The notes beneath the pieces are model-generated. The model was not told the DNA's origin. It did not search any database and worked only from the letters and a program-made list of their open reading frames with translations. From the NCBI GenBank assembly GCA_035537875.1, contig DATLLJ010000085.1:6558-70557 (forward strand): DNA of 64,000 bases. The letters run 5' to 3'. Below, piece after piece: positions 8,240 through 15,931 of the stretch. The translations under genes and the position numbers were made by a program. This DNA comes from DATLLJ01 sp035537875 (GTDB lineage Bacteria; Acidobacteriota; Vicinamibacteria; Vicinamibacterales; CAVVIG01). Each line of letters starts with the position of its first letter. Position 1 is the first letter of the stretch.

Positions 8240-8443
8240 CCTGACGCGATGCCCGACCCAAGCACGACGCCGACGCGGCCTGGTCAGGGGCCAGGTCAGA
8301 GTCCCGGCGGCCACGGCGTACAGCCGGCCGTGACACACAACCCGGCCAACGACGAGATTCGACCGGCCGGCCGCAAGGCATCGGATCACGCCCGAAGCCG
8401 CACTGACCCAGGCGGGAGTCCGTTTCAGCTCGCCAGCCGTCAC
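8147..8443 (-). CDS. Possible small protein coupled to the glycosyltransferase gene
   Basis: A GTG at 8443 overlaps the stop codon of the glycosyltransferase as GTGA and is preceded by AGGAGG, so translation could pass directly into this 98-codon frame. The first 50 residues read plausibly (GELKRTPAWVSAASGVIRC), but the rest is arginine-rich and overlaps the convergent frameshifted gene by about 90 bases. I do not recognise a family, and a second frameshift here is possible. This is a weak call. Confidence 0.22.
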   Translation of the reverse strand: MTAGELKRTPAWVSAASGVIRCLAAGRSNLVVGRVVCHGRLYAVAAGTLTWPLTRPRRRRAWVGHRVRLLEGVARRRARNMDQQDPSERRFCGNDAGG

Positions 8444-9702
8444 CCCGCCTCCTGCTTGCCGGCCACATAGCGCATCGGTCCCGCAGCGGCGCCGCTCATC
8501 AACGCCTCGCGGTAGATCGGAATGAGTTCGGTCGCCAGCCGTTCCCGATTGAACGATCGCTCGGCGGTGGTGCGCGCCGCACGTCCGAGACGCGCGCGCA
8601 GGTCTGCATCACCGACGAGGGTCACAATCTGACGCGACAGATCCGCCGCGTCGCCGGGTGTGTGCACAAGCGCATCCACTCCGGCCGTGACGATTTCTGC
8701 AGCGCCGCCGGCATTGCTCACGATCACCGCGCGTCCACAAGCCATCGCTTCGGCAATGACCAGACCGAACGGCTCGGGCGAAGTACTAGCGTGCACGACC
8801 ACATGAAGGGCGCGAAAGGCCGCTTCCGGCGTGTGAACGAAACCGGTGAAGCCGACGCGATCGGCGACGTCAAGCGAGCGCGCAAGCTGACGGAGCTCGT
8901 CGACTGAATGCTGGCTGCCCTCGGTGTGGTACACGGCGTCCCCCACGATGTACCCGCGGAGCGGCACATCCGTGGGAATCCGGGCGATCGCCTCGAGAAA
9001 GGTCGCGTGCCCCTTCCACCGCGCCATCGTCGCCACGAGACCGACGCGAACGGTCTGCGGCAAGGCTTGTGGCATTCCGGCCATCGCATCGAGATTGGTA
9101 CGAGCTCCTCCGGGCGAAAAGCGACGGAGGTCGACACCGTTTCTGACCGTCACGACACGTGCGCCGGCGCCGAGGACCTCTCTGGCATCTGCGGCCACGC
9201 TCTCCGAATTGGCGACGACGGCCGCCGGCCGCGCATGCCAGCGCAGCAGCCTGGTGGTTGCCGGCCTCATCCCCAGGTAGTCGTGGACGTGCCACACGAG
9301 CGCGGGTCGGCGCGTGGCTCTGTTCGCCCAGGCCCCGAGCACGTGCATCTTCAACCCGTTGGTGTGGACAACGTCCGGACGGAACAGATCAATCGATCGA
9401 CGGAGTGCCGCTCCGTATCCAAGGGCTGCAGGCGAAGCGAACGCGATTTGCGCCGCGAAACGGGCGCTGCCGCCTGAAGAGATGGCACCGTGTTTGCCGA
9501 GTCGCCCGAGCGAAGGAGGAAACGCCACGATTTCGGTGGTCACACCGAGGGCCTGCGCCTGCGCGATCAATGGACCGTCGGAGGCAGCGAGCAGGTGTAG
9601 CGGCCACGCGGGTTGGGCTTGACGAAGGCTGGCCAGAATGTCGAGCAGGCTTGATTCGGCGCCACCCAGCTGACCCGTCGGGTTGAGGTACATCACGCGC
9701 AT
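8440..9702 (-). CDS. Glycosyltransferase family 4
   Basis: The 420-residue protein has a two-Rossmann GT-B layout. The N-terminal domain starts MRVMYLNPTGQLGGAE, where the GGAE loop contacts the acceptor or nucleotide. The C-terminal domain carries VRNGVDLRRFSP and the retaining-enzyme motif SPEPFGLVIAEAMACG with its two glutamates seven residues apart. Such enzymes transfer sugars from nucleotide donors during polysaccharide or glycolipid synthesis. No membrane segment is seen. It is the last clear gene of a minus-strand group headed by a degenerate activator-like regulator and a 55-residue secreted peptide, and no other polysaccharide genes are in the window. I chose ATG 9702; a frame extension to 9747 would add 15 unconserved residues. 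Confidence 0.85.
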   Translation of the reverse strand: MRVMYLNPTGQLGGAESSLLDILASLRQAQPAWPLHLLAASDGPLIAQAQALGVTTEIVAFPPSLGRLGKHGAISSGGSARFAAQIAFASPAALGYGAALRRSIDLFRPDVVHTNGLKMHVLGAWANRATRRPALVWHVHDYLGMRPATTRLLRWHARPAAVVANSESVAADAREVLGAGARVVTVRNGVDLRRFSPGGARTNLDAMAGMPQALPQTVRVGLVATMARWKGHATFLEAIARIPTDVPLRGYIVGDAVYHTEGSQHSVDELRQLARSLDVADRVGFTGFVHTPEAAFRALHVVVHASTSPEPFGLVIAEAMACGRAVIVSNAGGAAEIVTAGVDALVHTPGDAADLSRQIVTLVGDADLRARLGRAARTTAERSFNRERLATELIPIYREALMSGAAAGPMRYVAGKQEAG

Positions 9703-9727
9703 GGGTGCCCTGCGAGAAGCCGACGCC

Positions 9728-9895
9728 TCAGAAGAACCGGCCGGCAATCGTGATGGTGCCGGTGCGAGCCACGAGGGCGGCGACGGTCTCAGGCCTGTCG
9801 GGTCCGCCTCTGAACGAGCGCGGCTCCGATCTCTGCTGCGCGTGCACCGTGACGGCTGAAAGCGTCAGAGCCAGCAGCAGCGGAACTCTCACCAT
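9728..9895 (-). CDS. 55-residue secreted peptide
   Basis: The short frame begins at ATG 9895 with AGGGAGA six bases upstream. It encodes a textbook signal peptide (MVRVPLLLALTLSAVTVHAQ) and then about 35 residues that end in a hydrophobic tail (TGTITIAGRFF). The good Shine-Dalgarno, the clean signal sequence and the tight placement between two same-strand genes (15 bases after the regulator, 26 before the glycosyltransferase) argue that it is real. I do not recognise a family. A secreted accessory peptide of the glycosyltransferase locus is an inference from position only. Confidence 0.5.
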   Translation of the reverse strand: MVRVPLLLALTLSAVTVHAQQRSEPRSFRGGPDRPETVAALVARTGTITIAGRFF

Positions 9896-9910
9896 CGTCT
9901 CCCTTCGTCG

Positions 9911-10927
9911 TTAGTCCGCGATGCGCGTGACGGGAATCCCGAGCTGGCGCGCTTTTCTGTAGAGATTGGGACGCTGGATGCCGAGCGTCTGCGCTGCGTC
10001 CGCCATCCGCCAGTTGTGATGCTGCAGCACCGCCGAGATGTAGTCGCGTTCGAACTTCAGTCGCGCTTCGCGCAGATTGCCGGTCGGGACAAAACGCGCT
10101 GGCGCCCGCTGCAGATTCAAGGCAGGCAGCAGATGCTCGACCTGGATGTCGTGATCGCCAGGCTCGGCCGCAACTCGCGCAATCGCGGCCTGGAGCTCGG
10201 CGAGGTTCCCCGGCCAGGTCACCGCCGCGATCAGGGCGAGGGCGGCGTGGGTGAATGCTCGCGGCTGTCGTCCTTGTTCGATCATCCTCTCGTCGAGCAC
10301 CCGCGATGCGATCGCCGGCACATCTTCGAGACGCTGCCTCAACGGCGGCAAATCGATCCGTACTGCAGCCAGGCGGCGGAAGAGATCCCCGCGGAGGCGG
10401 TGCGCATGAACGTCCGCATCAACGGCTGGCGACGCACCGGCCACAAAGCGGACCTCAGTCGCGACCGGTTCCCCATCGATGAGAACCTCACCGTCGCGTG
10501 CGATTCGCGCGAGCCGCGCTTGAACGGCGGCAGGCAAGTCGGCAACATCCTGAAGGAAAACCGTGCCGCCGCGAGCCAAGGCTATGCGGCTGTCGCGCGA
10601 CACGGGCTCGAGGTGAGCGGAGGCCGTCGGAGCGGGTGTACCGAAAAACAGCTGCATGATTTGTGAGGCGTCTGCCCCGTCGCCGTCGAGCGCCACGAAG
10701 GGCGCTGAGGCTCGACGGCTGCGGCCATGCAGCTCGCGCGCAATCGAGAGGACATCGGTGCCAGGTTCGGCTGTCAGAAGGACGCTGGCCTCGAGCGACG
10801 CGGCGCGGCGGATGAGCTCGTGGACACGGGTAATGGCCCCCGAATGCCCGACGAGCTCGAGGGCAGTTGGCGAGGGGCGTGCGAAACGGACGGTCTTGGC
10901 GGCGGCCGACATCAGTGGATCTGCCAT
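9911..10927 (-). CDS. Degenerate sigma-54-activator-like AAA+ regulator with Fis-type HTH
   Basis: The 338-residue protein aligns by eye with the AAA+ and Fis-type DNA-binding parts of NtrC-family activators and lacks a receiver domain. Late landmarks are intact: a RGDLFRRL segment, LPPLRQRLEDVPAIA, WPGNLAELQ, and a C-terminal HTH ending in ADAAQTLGIQRPNLYRKARQ. The ATPase landmarks are not: the Walker A position reads AEPGTDVL instead of GESGTGKE, the GAFTGA loop is replaced by FFGTPAPT, and Walker B reads GGTVFLQDV rather than a DE pair. It therefore probably cannot hydrolyse ATP or remodel sigma-54 and may act as a simple DNA-binding regulator. It heads the peptide-glycosyltransferase group, which it may control. 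Confidence 0.75.
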   Translation of the reverse strand: MADPLMSAAAKTVRFARPSPTALELVGHSGAITRVHELIRRAASLEASVLLTAEPGTDVLSIARELHGRSRRASAPFVALDGDGADASQIMQLFFGTPAPTASAHLEPVSRDSRIALARGGTVFLQDVADLPAAVQARLARIARDGEVLIDGEPVATEVRFVAGASPAVDADVHAHRLRGDLFRRLAAVRIDLPPLRQRLEDVPAIASRVLDERMIEQGRQPRAFTHAALALIAAVTWPGNLAELQAAIARVAAEPGDHDIQVEHLLPALNLQRAPARFVPTGNLREARLKFERDYISAVLQHHNWRMADAAQTLGIQRPNLYRKARQLGIPVTRIAD

Positions 10928-11254
10928 AAGAAATGCCCGTTTGACCTCAAGAGAGCTCGCCCCGTGGTCACAGATGCACTTTATGAGGCGACCTAAACGG
11001 CGCTCAAAGCGCCAATGAACGACTTAATATGACTTTAATGACCTGCAATGTCAAGACCGACACCGTTCTGGCTCGACCTCGACACAACTCGTCCACGTCT
11101 GACGCGCGGCGAGAGCACCCGTATCCTTTGCTTTTAACCTACTTAGATCTAGTAAGTTATCCGCGGGTGACAGTCCGCCTCACGTGTGTTATCGGTCCCG
11201 CCGGTTTGTATCGATACGAGCGGGCGCTCTGTATCGTTCAGGAGACAATCGGCC
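10928..11254. other. Divergent intergenic region with AT-rich palindromes
   Basis: This 327-base region separates the minus-strand regulator from the truncated methylase. It holds AT-rich repeats (TTAATATGACTTTAATGA near 11026), a 24-base imperfect dyad around AGATCT (about 11140-11163) and a perfect GTATCGATAC palindrome at 11208-11217. These could be operators or the scar of a rearrangement that removed the 5' end of the methylase gene. No coding sequence is evident. Confidence 0.35.
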
Positions 11255-11941
11255 GTGGCTAACCAGAGCGGCGCCGTCTTCTTCGATCTTCACGCGGCGG
11301 GCCGCCTTCGAAGTCGCGACGTGCTGCTGATCGACTCGAACGCCGATCTCATCGGGTGCTACGAAACGGTGCGGGACCATTGCGAACACGTGCTGTCGTG
11401 TCTCGACGGCCTCGCCCGTGGCCATGCGGGTGCGGGCCGCACGCACTACTACGCCGTTCGCGACGAGCGCTTCAACCCGCTTCGCGATGTCAATCGTCAG
11501 GCCGACGGACGGATCGCCTACACCCCGGAGCTGGCGGCGATGCTGATTTACCTGAATCGGACCGGCTTCAACGGTCTGTTCCGCCTGAATGCGCGCGGCG
11601 GTTTCAATGTGCCAGCCGGCAGGTATTCACAGCCCGCCATCGTCAATCGCGACAGGCTGCGGCGTGTCGCCGAGGCGCTGGCCGCTCCCGGCGTGCGGTT
11701 GTTCCGGGGATCATTCGAATCGGCGCGCGAGATGGCCGACGCCGGCGACTTCCTCTATGCCGATCCACCGTATGCGCCCGTCAGCCGAACCGCGAACTTC
11801 ACCGCCTACACCGCGGCGCGATTTGACGATGCCGACCAACGGCGGCTGCAGCAGCTGATCATCGCCGTTGCGCGGCGTGGCTGCCACGTCCTCGTCAGCA
11901 ACTCGACGGCTTCAGAAATCGAACCCGGGCCTGAAGGACAG
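11255..11941 (+). pseudogene. DNA adenine methylase (Dam/D12 class), truncated at both ends
   Basis: From GTG 11255 (AGGAG 10 bases upstream) the frame begins inside motif I of a D12-class N6-adenine methylase: SGAVFFDLHAAGRL, then LIDSNADLIGCYETVRD, MLIYLNRTGFNGLFRLNARG and the catalytic motif FLYADPPYAP near residue 169. The usual first 45-60 residues, with the KWAGGK and FxGxG SAM-binding segment, are absent. At the 3' end homology stops after CHVLVSNSTASEI, before the normal C-terminal 40-50 residues. The frame then stays open far into unrelated sequence, through the tRNA. The gene is probably non-functional. No restriction endonuclease lies nearby. Confidence 0.6.
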
Positions 11942-12235
11942 TCAGGCTCCCGCCAGCCAGATCAGCTGACAACACAAGGGGCAGGCATACGCCATGCGGA
12001 GGTCGGCGACAAAGGAAACGAACCCGCCAGCGCCGCGATTGGTACACGACGGGCAAATCGCCGCGGTTCCCGCCTCGAGCGTCGCCACGCGCAGCGGTCG
12101 CCCTGTGGTCGGACAGGGGACGACGTCCGGGCTCGCGGTGTGCTTCGACACCCGGGGTCGCCCATGCTCGTCGGTATGCCAGTGGAAGAGACCGCTGAAC
12201 AGATCGGTCCGGCTTCTGAGGGACGTTGGAGTCAT
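11942..12235 (-). CDS. Small cysteine-rich (zinc-ribbon-like) protein
   Basis: The 97-residue frame from ATG 12235 has three cysteine knuckles, VPCPTTG, ICPSCTNRG and ACPLCC, spaced like a small zinc ribbon, and a FHWHTDEHG stretch near the N-terminus. It ends exactly where the methylase fragment on the other strand loses homology. No Shine-Dalgarno is obvious, and the frame is open back to an ATG at 12328, so the start is uncertain. I do not recognise a named family. Cysteine spacing and moderate hydrophobicity suggest a real folded protein. Confidence 0.45.
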   Translation of the reverse strand: MTPTSLRSRTDLFSGLFHWHTDEHGRPRVSKHTASPDVVPCPTTGRPLRVATLEAGTAAICPSCTNRGAGGFVSFVADLRMAYACPLCCQLIWLAGA

Positions 12236-12352
12236 TTTGGCGCGCGGATGGTAGCACACCGATCCACATACCGCAACATATGGGGGGTGTTCCGGAGTCT
12301 CCCGCATGCTAATCTTGTGCAGGCTCAAGCGTGCAGCCCCCGCTCATGTCGC

Positions 12353-12439
12353 GCGAAAGTGGCGGAACTGGCAGACGCGCCGGACTTAGGATCCGGTAGC
12401 CGCAAGGCTATGGGGGTTCGAGTCCCCCCTTTCGCACCA
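12353..12439 (+). tRNA. tRNA-Leu(UAG)
   Basis: A complete class II tRNA can be folded. The acceptor stem pairs GCGAAAG with CTTTCGC, followed by an A discriminator and an encoded CCA. The anticodon stem is CCGGA/TCCGG around loop CTTAGGA, giving anticodon TAG at 12387-12389. The variable arm is long (AGCC-GCAA-GGCT), as expected for leucine, and the T arm is GGGGG-TTCGAGT-CCCCC. It precedes tig by about 90 bases on the same strand. Confidence 0.97.
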
Positions 12440-12530
12440 GCCTTCGCTCCCGTAACATTCACCCGGTGTCACGGCGCTCACGAGCTTCGCAACGACCGGT
12501 CGCGCTACGCCGCCCCAGGCGCGGAGACTG

Positions 12531-13862
12531 ATGAAAACCGAATTCATCGATGTCAACGAGACGCGCAAGAACGTGCGCGTCGAAATCCCCAGCGACGTCG
12601 TGGACGCCGAGATCGACCGGGTGGCGCGCGGCTACTCGCGCACTGTGAAGGTCCCAGGGTTCCGTCCGGGAAAGACGCCGCCGCGCGTGATCAAACAGCG
12701 CTTCAAAGAGCAGATACTCCACGAAGTCGCCCACGATCTGATTCCCCGCGTGGTCGACGACGTGCTCCGGGAGCGAGGCGTCGAACCGGTCGACACCCCC
12801 GACGTACGCGAAGTGACGATCGAAGCGGGTCAGCCGCTCACCTTCACGGCCTCGTTCGATACGGTTCCGGCATTCGAGCCGGGCGAATATTCGACGCTCT
12901 CGCTCCGGCGCGCGTCCAGCCACGTCGAGGACAAGGCCGTAGACGAAGCCTTGGAGCGCTTGCGGCAGCGAGCCGCTCGTTTCGAACCGGTCGAGGGGCG
13001 AGGCATCGATCATGGCGACACGGCTCTGGTCGATCTCCAGCGGTGGGAGAGCGCCAGCGAGCCGGATCAGGACGCCGGGACGCCGGCGCAGGCGACGGAC
13101 CCGCGCAAAACAGGTGCGGAAACGCACAAAGGTGTCAGCGTCGAGCTCGGCTCGTCGGCCAACCCGCCGGGATTTGACGAACAGCTGCTCGGCCTCGAGC
13201 CCGGCGCGGGCAAGACCTTCACCATTCGTTTTCCGACCGACTACCCGGCCGCGGAGCTCGCCGGCAAGGCCGTCACCTATACCGTGACCGTGCACGGCAT
13301 CAAGAAGCGGGTCCTTCCCCTGCTTGACGACGAATTCGCGAAAGATTTGGGAGAGTTCGAGACCCTCGGGGCGCTCCGCGCGCGGGTGCGCGAGGATCTC
13401 GAGCACGAGGCGCGGCATGCGGCCGAGCGCGAGATTCGAAGCGATCTTCTGAAGCAGCTGGCCTCACGTGTGCCGTTCGACGTCCCCGCGTCGCTGGTCG
13501 AGCGCGAACTCGACCGCCGCGTGGAGGACTTCGCGCGCCGGTTGATGGAGCAGCGCGTCGATCCGCGGCAGGCGGGCATCGACTGGGGCGCGTTCCGCGA
13601 AGCGCAGCGTGACGCGGCGCGCGAAGCCGTCGCGGGCGCCCTGGTTCTCGACGAGGTGGCGCGCCGGGAGCATCTGGAGGTCAGCGACGACGAGGCCGAT
13701 CGGGAGATCGGCCGCTTCGCGGAGCGGGCCGGCCGGACACCGGCCTCGGTGCGTGCGCGACTCGAGAAGGAAGGCGGGATGTCGCGTATCTACTCGGGTT
13801 TGCGCCGGGAGAAGTCGATTGACTTCCTCATGGCGCGTGCTACTATCTCTGGAGAAGCGTAA
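12531..13862 (+). CDS. tig: Trigger factor, ribosome-associated chaperone
   Basis: Trigger factor binds uL23 at the ribosome exit tunnel and shields nascent chains. The 443-residue product has the ribosome-docking signature GFRPGKTPP (residues 43-51) in the N-terminal domain. A central FKBP-like domain (about 155-255) and the long helical C-terminal cradle (about 265-443) follow. The FKBP domain is unusual: between the first strand (HGDTALVDL) and the GSSANPPGFDEQLLG loop it has a hydrophilic insert rich in Ala, Asp, Gln and Thr, and the aromatic prolyl-isomerase residues are not evident, so isomerase activity is doubtful. The gene opens the tig-clpP-clpX-lon-engB-rho run, a classic grouping of nascent-chain folding with proteolysis. 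Confidence 0.93.
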   Translation: MKTEFIDVNETRKNVRVEIPSDVVDAEIDRVARGYSRTVKVPGFRPGKTPPRVIKQRFKEQILHEVAHDLIPRVVDDVLRERGVEPVDTPDVREVTIEAGQPLTFTASFDTVPAFEPGEYSTLSLRRASSHVEDKAVDEALERLRQRAARFEPVEGRGIDHGDTALVDLQRWESASEPDQDAGTPAQATDPRKTGAETHKGVSVELGSSANPPGFDEQLLGLEPGAGKTFTIRFPTDYPAAELAGKAVTYTVTVHGIKKRVLPLLDDEFAKDLGEFETLGALRARVREDLEHEARHAAEREIRSDLLKQLASRVPFDVPASLVERELDRRVEDFARRLMEQRVDPRQAGIDWGAFREAQRDAAREAVAGALVLDEVARREHLEVSDDEADREIGRFAERAGRTPASVRARLEKEGGMSRIYSGLRREKSIDFLMARATISGEA

Positions 13863-13902
13863 GACTTCCCGCGCTATCTTCCCCATCACACTGCCACTGC
13901 CT

Positions 13903-14517
13903 ATGCGTGATCAGGTTCCCGATTCTCGTCTGCAACTCGTCCCGATGGTCGTCGAACAGACCAACCGTGGCGAACGGGCGTACGACATTTTTTCGCGGCT
14001 TCTGAAGGACAGCATCATCTTCATCGGCACGCCGATCGACGACACGGTGGCCAACCTCGCCATCGCGCAGATGCTCTTCCTCGAGGCAGAGGATCCCGAT
14101 AAGGACATCCAGCTGTACCTCAACAGTCCGGGGGGGTCGATTACGGCCGGGATGGCGATCTACGACACGATGCAGTTCATCAAACCCGACGTGCAGACGA
14201 TTTGCATCGGGCAGGCGGCCTCCATGGCCGCCGTTCTGCTGGCCGCCGGGGCCAAGGGCAAGCGATATTCCCTGCCGAATTCACGGATCGTCATCCACCA
14301 GCCGCTGATGTCTGGCCTGGCTGGCCAAGCGACCGATATTGATATTGCGGCACGTGAAATCCTGCGAATGCGGGAGCGCATCAACGACATCCTGGTCCAC
14401 CACACAGGGCAGTCGCTGAAGCGTATCCAGGACGACACAGAACGCGACTACATCATGTCCGCCGACCAGGGTAAGGAATACGGTATTATTGACGATGTCA
14501 TCCGGAGAAGGGCCTGA
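13903..14517 (+). CDS. clpP: ATP-dependent Clp protease proteolytic subunit
   Basis: ClpP forms the double-heptamer proteolytic chamber used by ClpX. The 204-residue product has the serine protease triad in the expected places: Ser107 in GQAASMA, His132 in IHQP and Asp182 in ERDYIMSA. The N-terminal axial loop VPMVVEQTNRGERAYDI is present. ATG 13903 gives an N-terminal extension of about 12 residues, probably the processed propeptide. It lies 40 bases after tig and 50 before clpX. A heptamer repeat separates it from clpX. Confidence 0.96.
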   Translation: MRDQVPDSRLQLVPMVVEQTNRGERAYDIFSRLLKDSIIFIGTPIDDTVANLAIAQMLFLEAEDPDKDIQLYLNSPGGSITAGMAIYDTMQFIKPDVQTICIGQAASMAAVLLAAGAKGKRYSLPNSRIVIHQPLMSGLAGQATDIDIAAREILRMRERINDILVHHTGQSLKRIQDDTERDYIMSADQGKEYGIIDDVIRRRA

Positions 14518-14534
14518 GGGCGGTGGACGTAAAC

Positions 14535-14560
14535 GGCTGAGGGCGAAGGGCTAAGGGCGA
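14535..14560. repeat. Heptamer repeat (GGGCGAA/GGGCTAA) before clpX
   Basis: Three to four degenerate seven-base units of the form GGGCKAR are head to tail in the clpP-clpX gap. They end eight bases before the clpX start, so they occupy its ribosome-binding region. Confidence 0.5.
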
Positions 14561-14567
14561 GCACGCA

Positions 14568-15815
<1,248 letters not shown>

Positions 15816-15818
15816 AAC

Positions 15819-15926
15819 TATTGGGTAATCTGGTATTCGGGTAATCGGGTAATTGATGGCGGGATTGGCTGCTCGGCCGATCCACCAATCAATTACCCGA
15901 TTACCCGAATATCCAATTACCCGATA
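15819..15926. repeat. Long inverted repeat (about 39-nt arms) between clpX and lon
   Basis: The arms 15819-15857 and 15888-15926 are near-complementary. The inner 24 bases (15834-15857 against 15888-15911) pair perfectly, and the 30-base loop can itself fold (GATTGGC against GCCGATC). The arms contain head-to-tail GGGTAAT octamer-like units. The structure ends only five bases before the lon ATG, and no Shine-Dalgarno is visible there. It could act as an RNA hairpin controlling lon, a processing site, or an attenuator, or be a repeat element that landed in the gap. Confidence 0.85.
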
Positions 15927-15931
15927 CTGTT

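Noticed and set aside
11255..12235. Restriction-modification or other defence system around the methylase
   Set aside because: The methylase is truncated at both ends and there is no nuclease or helicase partner next to it; the adjacent cysteine-rich protein is not a known endonuclease.
11942..13177. Extension of the methylase frame to a 663-residue fusion
   Set aside because: Beyond 11941 it runs through a convergent gene, a tRNA and the trigger factor in the wrong frame; it only lacks stop codons.
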